In this document: positions 48,551 to 56,478 of the stretch, piece by piece | How the letters are laid out: each line of letters begins with the position of its first letter | Position numbering within the stretch: the stretch's first letter is position 1 | DNA from: Deltaproteobacteria bacterium | Lineage (GTDB): Bacteria > Myxococcota_A > UBA9042 | Reading direction: 5' to 3' | Length of the DNA: 58,863 nucleotides | Assembly: GCA_020632665.1 (NCBI GenBank) | Contig: JACKFC010000027.1 | Location: 1-58,863 of the forward strand | Program-made: the position numbers and the translations under genes | Notes under the pieces: model-generated | What the model saw: the letters and a program-made list of their open reading frames with translations, nothing else | What the model was told of the DNA's origin: nothing | Database searches by the model: none

Positions 48551-51500
48551 CTACAGGTCGAGCTGCTTGCCGTTCGCCGAGATCGACTTGACGACCGGGC
48601 TCTTCTTGTCCGTACCGGCTTGCAGGATCACGTCGACCTGCAGGAAGCGTCCGACGACCTTGGTGCCGTTGCTGCCGAGCTGCAGCGGGAAGAGCAGGGG
48701 CGGGAAGGGGCCGATCTCCGCCGACCATTGCGCCGACTCGAGGGCCTTGAGGTCGTCGGCGACGCGGTAGCGAACCTTGACGTAGGCCTCGGTCGGGACG
48801 ATCGCGTCGACCTGGATCTGCTGCCACTCGACCTTGTTCTTCGTGTATTCGTTGACCGTTCCGCCAGCGTGAACGAAGCCGAAGACCGTCGTGTAGTGGC
48901 CGCGCGGCGCCGTGAAGTGGTGCAGCGTGTAGCCGGTCATGTCGGAGTAGGTGTACGGTCCTTTGCCGACCGGGTACTCGCCGACGACCTGCATCGTCTT
49001 CGGGTCGATCTTCGTCGCCGAGCCTTTCTGCTGGTTCACCGCCCAGACGAAGCCGTCGTAGTCGATCGCCATGCCGATCGGGAAGCGTCCGGAGCCGAGG
49101 CTGACCTGGCCTTCGTTCTTCAGCGTCTTGGCGTTGATCTTGGCCACGCTGTTGCTGAGGTCGTTGGCGACGAAAACGAAGCCCTCGATGCTGGTCGCGA
49201 CACCGCGCGGCCGGTTCATCGTGCCGACGGCATCGAACTTGCCGCTGACCGGATCGTAGCGGTAGCCGGCGTGGTGGTCACAGCAGTTGCCGACCCAGAT
49301 CTTGCCGTAGATATCGACGTTGATGCCGTAGGGGTTGTACTTCGCCGAGGCCTTGTGCTGCTGCACGGCCTTGGTCTTCGGATCGATCGCGAGCAGCGCC
49401 GCGCAGCCGCGACCGGCGACCCAAATCGTCCCCTTCTGGTCGATGGTGATGCCGTACGGGTTGCAGCCGATGTTCACCGTATCGACGACAGCGCCGGTAT
49501 CCGGATGCAGGCGCCAGAGCACCTTGCCGTACCAATCACCGACCCAGCCGTGGTTCTCCTTGTCGACACCGACGGCGCGGATGAACTTCACACCCGGCGG
49601 CTTGACGATGAACTTGATGCACTCGTCGGTGCCCTGCGGGAGCATCTCCGACTTGCTGATCACGCCGTTGTTGTCGGCGTCGAACGAGGTGTCGATCTTG
49701 CCGTTGCCGTTCTTGTCGGTGCACTTGGTCACGTCGGTGATGACCTTGGCCACCGCGGCGCCGGCGCGACAGCCGACCCAGACGTCGCCGTTGAGGTCGA
49801 CCGCGGTCCGCGACGGATCCGGGCAGACGTTGTAGCGCCCGACTTCCTTGCCGTTCTTGGTGTTGAGCTTGCTGACCGTGTGCTCGGCCGAGTTGGCGAT
49901 CCAGATGTGGTTCAGGTCGACCTCCTTGCTCTTGTCGGAGAGCACGAGGTAGCCGTTCTGGTCGAGTGTGACGCCCTTGGAGTTGTCGCCGCCCGGCGTG
50001 AACGGGGTGCCGAGATCCGGGCCGACCTGCTGGCTGGTGCACGAGAGGTCGCAGGTTCCGCAGCTGGAGAGGACACCCTCGTCGATCAGGCCGTTGCAGT
50101 TGTTGTCCTTGCCGTCGCAGGCCTCTGGCGTCGGGAGGACTTCGCTCTGGCAGCTGCCCCAGAAGCCACCCTGGCAGAGCTGGACGCCGGCGGTGCACTC
50201 GCCCTTGCCGATCCACAGCGGGTCGCCCGAGTAGCAGTTCTGCGCCGCGACCGTGCACGCGCAGCCCGGGTAGGCGTTCTTGCTGCAGTCCGGGCAGACC
50301 AGCGCGAAGTTCGGGTTCGCGTCGTCACAATCTGCGCCGGCAGGGCAATTGGCACCGAAGCCGTCTCCGTCGACGTCGACGCACGTCGATCCGCCGCCGC
50401 CGCCGCCGCCGTTGCCGTTGCCGCCGCCGCCGTTGCCGCCGCCGCCGTTGTCACCGCCGCCGTTGTCACCGCCGCCGTTGCCGCCGCCGTTGTCACCGCC
50501 GCCGTTGCCACCGCTGCCGCCGCCGTTTCCGCCGCCGCCGCCGCTGTCACCGCCGCCACCGTTGCCCGTGCCGCCACCGCCACCGCCGGAAGACCACTGC
50601 ACCCGGATCCAGACCCATCCCTGACCCAGCGCGGCGCCGCAGGCACCCCATTTCGCCAGAACGACCTTGCCTTGACCCTCGGCGACCGCGACCACACGGA
50701 GCGGCCCCTGCGCCAATTCGACGATGCCGGCGACGCTCAACTCGGCCGTGAGGCCCATCGCCTCGGTCACCGGCATCCGGGCGCCATCCGAGCACCGTGC
50801 CCAGGCGAGGACCGGAGCGCTCTTCTGCGCGACGTGAAGCTGCTGCTTGAAGCGGGCCACGACGTGGAATGCGTCGGCCAAGCCGGGCGGCACCGGCGGC
50901 CCCACTTGCTGCAGCGAGAGGCCCGTGCTGGCCAAGGCTTCGAGCGCCTCGACGCTGACCTCCTCGTCGGAGCAAGACGCCTTGCGCTGCGCCAAGGGCA
51001 GCTTCTTCGGTCCGCCGCGGGCGACCAAGATGAACTCGCCCTTCGCGATGCCGCGCACCCAACTGTTGTCGCAGCTCGCCACGGTGGGCTGCGAGCTGGA
51101 CCATTCGAGGTGGCCGCTGACGTCGGCCTCGAACAATGCCTTGCCGTCGCCGAGGTCCCAGCCGGCGATGGCGCGCGCCTTGGTGTGCTGGTAGCCGCCG
51201 AAGCCGGCGCACGCAGCGGGTGCGCCCGCGACGCGGTTCAGGATCGGATCGTCGAGCCGGATCTCCAGCGCGCCGGGGAAGTAGACGCGGACCCGGCAGA
51301 CCGCGGTTGCGCCCTTCCACTTCGCCAGGATCTGCAGCTTGCTCGCGCCGCGGCTCTCGCCACCGGTCAGCTTCACCAAGCCCTTGTCGGTGGTGCAGAC
51401 GGCCTTGTCCTCGCTCTCGAGGCTGGCGTCGACGTCCTCGTCCTTGCCGCTGGCCCAGACCGCGATGGTGCGGACCTTGCGCTCGACGTGCTTGCCGTCC

Positions 51501-52864
51501 AGGACCGCCGTGTTGAACAGCGACGCGTTGGCGACGACCGCGACGAGGCCGACCAATTGGTCCCCAGCGACCAGGACATGGCCGACGTTGCCGGCACCAT
51601 CGGCGTCGACGACGGCACCGTCGCTTCCGGGGCCGACCAAGGGCACGTCGGCGAGGGTGAACATCCCGACGATCTTGATCTTGATCCACGCCTTGGCGCC
51701 CAACGTCGCCCCGGCCTTGACCCGCACCCGCACCTTGCCGATTTCGACCGTGCCAGTGACCGACGAGATCGCCGTCTTGGCACCACGCTTCGCCTTGATG
51801 TGCAGGGTGCCGGGGCCAGCCTCGTGGCTGCCCTCGAACTTGCCGTCGAAGGTCGCGTCGAGGATCTCCAGCGCGCTGCCGTCACCCTGAACTTCGACCT
51901 CGATCTGCTCGAGCGGGTTGACCACGGTCCGCGCCGTGAGCGTGAGCTGGAACTCCGCTCCGGGGGCGGCCTGCGCGACCGGGATCTGCAGCGACGCGCC
52001 GGGCGCCACCAGCGCCGTCAGCTCGATCTTCGCGGCGAGCTCGACGCCCACCTTGGCGCTGACCACGGTGGTTCCGACGACCTTCGCATGCACCGACGCC
52101 TGCACGACGACGCCGACCGCGAACGCGCCCTCCGGCAGGTCGACGTCGATATCGGCCAGGCCGTCGCCGTCGACCTCCGCATCGGCCTCGACCGGTGCGC
52201 TGCCGGGCACTTCGACCACGACCGCCGCGCGGGTGCCGGCCTTGACGTGCCCGGAGCCCGATTGCGCCCGGACCACGACCTTCGCCCGCAGCTTGCGCTC
52301 GGTCGACGAGACCTTCGGCGTGCGCACGATGAGGTCGACGGTCGCCGCAGCCTCGGCCTCGGCGGTGTAGTCGATGGTCGTCTCGAGCGAACCCGCCTTG
52401 GCGTGGACCTTGCCCGGCGTCCCGGCCGGTGCTTGGCCGAGGCCGCCGACGGATTCGTGCCAACCGGGGGAGGCGCTGTCGGTGTTGCTGCCGCTGCCGC
52501 TGCCGCTGCCGCTGCCGCCGCTGCCGCCGGGTCCCTCTTCCTGCTTCGGCGTGCCGCTCGGCCAGCCCGGACCCTGCGGGCCAACCTCGAAGTCGATGGG
52601 ACCGCCTCCAGGGAGATCGCCGTCTTCGTTCGGGCCCTGCCAATCGCCGCCGACGCCCGGAAGGCCGCTGCCGCCGGCATCTGCCGTATTGGCCCTGCCG
52701 CCGCTGCCGGCGCCGCCTTCGTTGCCTGTGCCGCCGACGGGGGCGACCTGCCCGTTGCCACCGGTTCCCGGCAACTCGATGGCGGTCGTCGACCGGCCTT
52801 CGTCGTTGCCGCACGCCCATAGCAGAGCGAGCGCGGTGAACGCTGCGATCTTATGCCGTTGCAT
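48551..52864 (-). CDS. giant surface lipoprotein with MopE motifs and streptogramin-lyase-like propeller
   Basis: A 1437-residue lipoprotein; lipobox Cys at 18 (ALALLWAC). Order: Gly-rich linker with GSGSG (about 20-150); a long beta-rich region (about 150-750) of Ig-like strands with few Cys; a Gly/Asn linker (about 757-826); MopE-type metal-binding motifs (CVDVDGDGFGANCPAGADC, EACDGKDNNCNGLIDEG); then a beta-propeller (about 970-1330) with blades YGITIDQKGTIWVAG, PYGINVDIYGKIWVG, PRGVATSIEGFVFVA as in virginiamycin B lyase/NHL proteins; and a final beta domain. Start ATG 52864 with GGAGG. The role is likely cell-surface recognition. Confidence 0.88.
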   Translation of the reverse strand: MQRHKIAAFTALALLWACGNDEGRSTTAIELPGTGGNGQVAPVGGTGNEGGAGSGGRANTADAGGSGLPGVGGDWQGPNEDGDLPGGGPIDFEVGPQGPGWPSGTPKQEEGPGGSGGSGSGSGSGSNTDSASPGWHESVGGLGQAPAGTPGKVHAKAGSLETTIDYTAEAEAAATVDLIVRTPKVSSTERKLRAKVVVRAQSGSGHVKAGTRAAVVVEVPGSAPVEADAEVDGDGLADIDVDLPEGAFAVGVVVQASVHAKVVGTTVVSAKVGVELAAKIELTALVAPGASLQIPVAQAAPGAEFQLTLTARTVVNPLEQIEVEVQGDGSALEILDATFDGKFEGSHEAGPGTLHIKAKRGAKTAISSVTGTVEIGKVRVRVKAGATLGAKAWIKIKIVGMFTLADVPLVGPGSDGAVVDADGAGNVGHVLVAGDQLVGLVAVVANASLFNTAVLDGKHVERKVRTIAVWASGKDEDVDASLESEDKAVCTTDKGLVKLTGGESRGASKLQILAKWKGATAVCRVRVYFPGALEIRLDDPILNRVAGAPAACAGFGGYQHTKARAIAGWDLGDGKALFEADVSGHLEWSSSQPTVASCDNSWVRGIAKGEFILVARGGPKKLPLAQRKASCSDEEVSVEALEALASTGLSLQQVGPPVPPGLADAFHVVARFKQQLHVAQKSAPVLAWARCSDGARMPVTEAMGLTAELSVAGIVELAQGPLRVVAVAEGQGKVVLAKWGACGAALGQGWVWIRVQWSSGGGGGGTGNGGGGDSGGGGGNGGGSGGNGGGDNGGGNGGGDNGGGDNGGGGNGGGGNGNGGGGGGGSTCVDVDGDGFGANCPAGADCDDANPNFALVCPDCSKNAYPGCACTVAAQNCYSGDPLWIGKGECTAGVQLCQGGFWGSCQSEVLPTPEACDGKDNNCNGLIDEGVLSSCGTCDLSCTSQQVGPDLGTPFTPGGDNSKGVTLDQNGYLVLSDKSKEVDLNHIWIANSAEHTVSKLNTKNGKEVGRYNVCPDPSRTAVDLNGDVWVGCRAGAAVAKVITDVTKCTDKNGNGKIDTSFDADNNGVISKSEMLPQGTDECIKFIVKPPGVKFIRAVGVDKENHGWVGDWYGKVLWRLHPDTGAVVDTVNIGCNPYGITIDQKGTIWVAGRGCAALLAIDPKTKAVQQHKASAKYNPYGINVDIYGKIWVGNCCDHHAGYRYDPVSGKFDAVGTMNRPRGVATSIEGFVFVANDLSNSVAKINAKTLKNEGQVSLGSGRFPIGMAIDYDGFVWAVNQQKGSATKIDPKTMQVVGEYPVGKGPYTYSDMTGYTLHHFTAPRGHYTTVFGFVHAGGTVNEYTKNKVEWQQIQVDAIVPTEAYVKVRYRVADDLKALESAQWSAEIGPFPPLLFPLQLGSNGTKVVGRFLQVDVILQAGTDKKSPVVKSISANGKQLDL
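50385..50592. repeat. CCGCCG/GTTGTCACC tract encoding Gly/Asn linker
   Basis: Imperfect tandem CCGCCGCCGTTG and CCGCCGTTGTCA units encode GGGNGGGDNGGG in the large lipoprotein. The tract is about 200 bases and is prone to length variation. Confidence 0.8.
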
Positions 52865-52898
52865 GACGGCCTCCGAAGTGGGGAAAAAGTCCCGGGCG

Positions 52899-52951
52899 AT
52901 GCTACCGCGTTTGGGAAAACCGTTGCAAGCCGAGATTTTGACGGCTAGCCT
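52899..52951. promoter_or_regulatory. divergent promoters sharing one palindromic TTGCAA
   Basis: TTGCAA at 52923-52928 is its own reverse complement. To the right it is followed by 17 bases and TAGCCT (52946-52951), 24 bases before the Kazal lipoprotein start. To the left it is followed by 18 bases and TAGCAT (minus strand 52904-52899), 34 bases before the large lipoprotein start. The region is AT-richer than its surroundings. The two genes may compete for, or share, polymerase at this site. Confidence 0.45.
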
Positions 52952-52975
52952 CGCATCTCCTTCGAGGAGGCTTCC

Positions 52976-54193
52976 ATGTCGAATTGGACCCACAGCCTGC
53001 GGATCGCTGGCGCTCTGGTGACCGTTGTCGCGGTCGGTTGTTCGGGCACGGACGGGGCCGGTGGCGGCGGCGGCAACGCCGATGCTTCGGTTGCTCAGGA
53101 CGTCGCGTTGGATGATGCCGGCGGTGGTGCTGGGGCTGCCGATGGCACCGGTGGTGCTGGTGGCGGCGGCGGTGCTTTGGATGGTGGTGGTGCCTCCGGA
53201 GGGGATTCTGGGGATTGCGGGTCCGGTTGTGACGTACTCACGCCCGGTGGGGACGTTGTTGGGGATGCCGGGGGTGATGGGACCGGGCCTGGTGGCGGCG
53301 GAGTTGGTGATGGTGGCTCTGGTGGTGGTGCCGATGGTGGTGGGTCCGATGGTGGTGGTGGCTCCGGAGGGGATTCTGGGGATTGCGGGTCCGGTTGTGA
53401 CGTACTCACGCCCGGTGGAGATGTTGTTGGGGATGCCGGGGGTGATGGGACCGGGCCTGGGCCTGACGGCACTTCGCCCGACAAGAGCTGCGTCGTCGAC
53501 ACCAGCAAGGGGCCGCAGGGCGACGAATGTCCGGCCGGCGAGCAATGCGTGGTCGGCGTGGGCAAGTGCAGCGGCATGGCCGTTGGCCAGTGCGTGACGA
53601 AGATCACGGTTTGTCCCGCGGTCGTCGCGCCGGTTTGTGATTGCTCCGGCAAGACCTGGCCGAGCCTGTGCGACGCGCAGGCTGGCGGCGCCGTCGTCGC
53701 CAAGGGTGGCGCCTGCGAGGGGCCGCCGGCGAAGAAGTGCGGCACCATCGCCGGGATTGGCTGCGACAAGGGCGAAGTGTGCGACCTCGGCTGTGGCTCC
53801 GACGCCGAGGGTGTCTGCGTGCCGGAGCCGCCCGCGAGCTGCCCGGCCGGCGGCCCGGTGGAGTGCGGCTGCGACGGCAGCACCTGGCCCAGCGCCTGCG
53901 CCCGGATCAACGCCGGCGTGGCGAAGGCCTACGACGGCGCCTGCAAGACGGGGCCGCAAGAGGTCGCCTGCAAGCTGGGGCCGGTCAAGCCCGTGCTTTG
54001 CCCGGACAGCTTCTACTGCAAGATCGACGTGCCCGGTGAATGCAGCGGCAAGGGGCATTGCAAGCCCGTTCCGGTCGCCTGCGACGAGGCCGACAAGCCC
54101 GTCTGCGGCTGCGACATGAATACCTACAAGAACAGCTGCAAGCTCGAGCAGGCCGGCTTCTCGATGCAGGGCCCCGAGGCCTGCCCGAAGTAG
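52976..54193 (+). CDS. lipoprotein with Kazal-like Cys domains and duplicated cassette
   Basis: A 405-residue lipoprotein; lipobox Cys at 22 (VVAVGC). A Gly/Asp/Ser-rich linker (about 25-165) contains two copies of DCGSGCDVLTPGGDVVG. The C-terminal 240 residues carry Cys-rich modules; the last one (about 365-405, VACDEADKPVCGCDMNTY then NSCKLEQAG) has Kazal-type spacing, and a similar but less complete unit is near 218-250 (PVCDCSGKTWPSLCDA). Kazal domains usually block serine proteases; inhibition here is unproven. Start ATG 52976 with GAGGAGG upstream. Divergent from the giant lipoprotein. Confidence 0.83.
   Translation: MSNWTHSLRIAGALVTVVAVGCSGTDGAGGGGGNADASVAQDVALDDAGGGAGAADGTGGAGGGGGALDGGGASGGDSGDCGSGCDVLTPGGDVVGDAGGDGTGPGGGGVGDGGSGGGADGGGSDGGGGSGGDSGDCGSGCDVLTPGGDVVGDAGGDGTGPGPDGTSPDKSCVVDTSKGPQGDECPAGEQCVVGVGKCSGMAVGQCVTKITVCPAVVAPVCDCSGKTWPSLCDAQAGGAVVAKGGACEGPPAKKCGTIAGIGCDKGEVCDLGCGSDAEGVCVPEPPASCPAGGPVECGCDGSTWPSACARINAGVAKAYDGACKTGPQEVACKLGPVKPVLCPDSFYCKIDVPGECSGKGHCKPVPVACDEADKPVCGCDMNTYKNSCKLEQAGFSMQGPEACPK
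53194..53292 (+). repeat. 99-bp direct repeat, copy 1
   Basis: 97 of 99 bases match copy 2 at 53362-53460 (two transitions). The repeat period is 168 bases. It encodes SGGDSGDCGSGCDVLTPGG and the following GD-rich stretch. Confidence 0.85.
53362..53460 (+). repeat. 99-bp direct repeat, copy 2
   Basis: Second copy of the 53194-53292 repeat, in the same frame. It is nearly identical, so the duplication is recent or kept by gene conversion. A related 79-base copy lies 42 kb away at 11179-11257. Confidence 0.85.
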
Positions 54194-54284
54194 CCGCAGG
54201 ACGACAGCACGAACGCATTCCTGGCGCGTCCCCTGGGTGGGGCTAGGATGTCCGCGCGGCGAGCGGTGCCGCGTGGAGGCGTTC

Positions 54285-56465
54285 GTGAACGACAAGACCG
54301 ACAAGGCGAAGAAGGCCAAGGCGCGTCAGCGCAGCGCCGAGCGCGTCCAGACCCAGAACGCCGCCAAGCCCGAGCCGGCCCGCAGCCGGACGGCGCGCAG
54401 CCTCTTCGACCCACGGCTCTACATCAACCGCGAGTTGAGCCTGCTCGCGTTCCACCGCCGCGTCCTGGCGCAAGCGCGGGATACCTCCGCGCCGCTGCTC
54501 GAACGACTTCGATTCCTCACCATTTGCAGCACCATCCTCGACGAGTTTTTCGAGATTCGGGTTGGCCGCCTGCAGCAGGAACACGCCCTCGAGTTGGCCA
54601 CGCCGGGCCCCGACGGGATGACGCCGCGCGAGGTCCTCAGCCAGGTCAGCGAGGAGGCGCACGACCTCGTCGCCGAGCAATACCGCGTGCTCAACGAGGA
54701 GGTCCTGCCGTCGCTGGCCGCCGAGGGCATCCGCCTGCTCCGCCGCGGTGAGTGGAGCGAGCGGCAGCGCGCCTGGGTGGCAGACCATTTCGACCGCGAA
54801 GTCGCGCCGGTGCTCACCCCGATGGGCCTCGACCCCTCGCACCCCTTCCCGAATATCCAGAACAAGCTGCTCAACTTCATCGTCACGCTCGAGGGACGCG
54901 ACGCGTTCGGCCGTGACTCGGGCGTGGCCGTCGTGCAGGTGCCGCGGGCCTTGCCGCGCATCGTCGAGCTGCCGCGCGACCTCTCCGAGACGCCGTTCGC
55001 CGCGGTGATGCTCTCCTCCATCATCCACGCCCATATCGACGCGCTCTTCCCGGGGATGCGCGTGACCGGCTGCCATCAGTTCCGCGTCACCCGCAACAGC
55101 GACCTCTGGGTCGACGAAGAGGAGATCGACGACCTCAAGCGCGCGCTCGAAGGCGAGTTGGTCCGCCGCCCCTTCGGCGACGCCGTTCGGCTCGAAGTCG
55201 CCGACACCTGCCCGCCCGAGATCAGCGACTACCTGCGCGGCCAGTTCGACCTCGGCAGCGAGGACGTCTACTCGGTCAATGGCCCGGTGAACCTCCACCG
55301 ACTCGCCACATTGTGTGGGGCGGTGCCGCGCGCCGACCTCCGCTACCGCCCCTTCATGCCCGGCAACCCCGACCGGCTCGCCCTCGGTGGCGACCTCTTC
55401 GAGACCTTGCGGCGGACGGACGTGGCGACCCACCAACCCTTCCAGGCTTTCTCGCCGGTGCTGGAGCTGCTGCGCCAGGCCGCAGACGACCCGGACGTCC
55501 TCGCGATCAAGATGACCGTCTATCGAACCGGACAGACGTCGCCAGCCGCCGACCTGCTCATGAAGGCAGCGCGGCAGGGCAAGGAGGTCACCGCGGTCGT
55601 CGAGCTGCGGGCCCGCTTCGACGAGGCCGCGAATATCAGCCTCGCCGGTCGGCTGCACGAGGCCGGCGCGACCGTCGTCTACGGCGTGGTCGGCTACAAG
55701 ACCCACTGCAAGCTCTTGCTCATCGTTCGGCGCGAAGGCGGCCAGCTCCGCCGCTATTGCCACCTCGGCACAGGCAACTACCACGCCGGAACCGCCAAGC
55801 TCTACACCGATATCGGCTACTTGAGCGCGCGCGAGGATCTCGCCGAGGACGTACACAACGTCTTCATGCAGCTGACCGCGCTCGGTCGCGCCCGCGAGCT
55901 GCACCACGTCCTGCACGCGCCCTTCCGCCTGCACGAGGCGCTCTGCGACGCCATCGACCGCGAGGCGGCGGCCGCCGAAGCCGGCAAACCGGCCCGCATC
56001 ATCGCGAAGATGAACGCGCTTACCGAGGAGCGGATCATCCGCCGCCTGTACCGCGCCTCGCAGGCCGGCGTGCAGGTCGACCTCATCGTGCGTGGGCCTT
56101 GCTGCCTGCGTCCCGGGGTCGCCGGGGTCAGCGACAATATCCATGTCCGCAGCATCGTCGGTCGCTTCCTCGAGCACAGCCGCGTCTACTACTTCGAGAA
56201 TGGCGGCGATCCCGATGTCTTCTGCGCCAGCGCGGATTGGATGGGGCGCAACTTCTTCCGCCGGATCGAGACGGCGTGGCCCGTCCTCGATCCCGAGTTG
56301 CGCGACCGCGTGGTGCGCGAATGTCTGCTGCTGCCGCTGGAAGACAACACCACCGCCTGGGTCCTCGGCAACGATGGCCGCTACGCCCGGGCGCAGCCGG
56401 ACGAGGGCGCGCTGCCACGGTCGTGCCAGACCGAGTTGCTCAACCTTCTCGGCGATCTCGACTGA
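54285..56465 (+). CDS. ppk1: polyphosphate kinase 1
   Basis: A 726-residue enzyme that reversibly polymerises ATP gamma-phosphate into polyphosphate. The family domains are in order: N-terminal (YINRELSLLAFHRRVL), middle, and two phospholipase-D-like C-terminal domains with the autophosphorylated His in GYKTHCKLLLIVR and the HLGTGNYH motif. I take GTG 54285 because GGAGG precedes it by 6 bases; the Lys-rich N-terminal 45 residues are a small extension. It is convergent with ppx 13 bases away, pairing polyphosphate synthesis and breakdown. Confidence 0.95.
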   Translation: MNDKTDKAKKAKARQRSAERVQTQNAAKPEPARSRTARSLFDPRLYINRELSLLAFHRRVLAQARDTSAPLLERLRFLTICSTILDEFFEIRVGRLQQEHALELATPGPDGMTPREVLSQVSEEAHDLVAEQYRVLNEEVLPSLAAEGIRLLRRGEWSERQRAWVADHFDREVAPVLTPMGLDPSHPFPNIQNKLLNFIVTLEGRDAFGRDSGVAVVQVPRALPRIVELPRDLSETPFAAVMLSSIIHAHIDALFPGMRVTGCHQFRVTRNSDLWVDEEEIDDLKRALEGELVRRPFGDAVRLEVADTCPPEISDYLRGQFDLGSEDVYSVNGPVNLHRLATLCGAVPRADLRYRPFMPGNPDRLALGGDLFETLRRTDVATHQPFQAFSPVLELLRQAADDPDVLAIKMTVYRTGQTSPAADLLMKAARQGKEVTAVVELRARFDEAANISLAGRLHEAGATVVYGVVGYKTHCKLLLIVRREGGQLRRYCHLGTGNYHAGTAKLYTDIGYLSAREDLAEDVHNVFMQLTALGRARELHHVLHAPFRLHEALCDAIDREAAAAEAGKPARIIAKMNALTEERIIRRLYRASQAGVQVDLIVRGPCCLRPGVAGVSDNIHVRSIVGRFLEHSRVYYFENGGDPDVFCASADWMGRNFFRRIETAWPVLDPELRDRVVRECLLLPLEDNTTAWVLGNDGRYARAQPDEGALPRSCQTELLNLLGDLD

Positions 56466-56478
56466 AGGGCGTCACTCG

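Noticed and set aside
45721..48591. A 956-codon plus-strand frame opposite the helicase and fhs
   Set aside because: Spans two real genes and their junction in antisense.
47603..52822. A very long (1739-codon) open frame on the plus strand
   Set aside because: It lies antisense to fhs and the giant lipoprotein, crosses their boundary and has the Asp/Arg/Ala/Val bias of a GC-rich shadow frame.
48551..52864. A virginiamycin resistance gene
   Set aside because: The propeller is one module of a 1437-residue lipoprotein; lyase activity is not supported by context.
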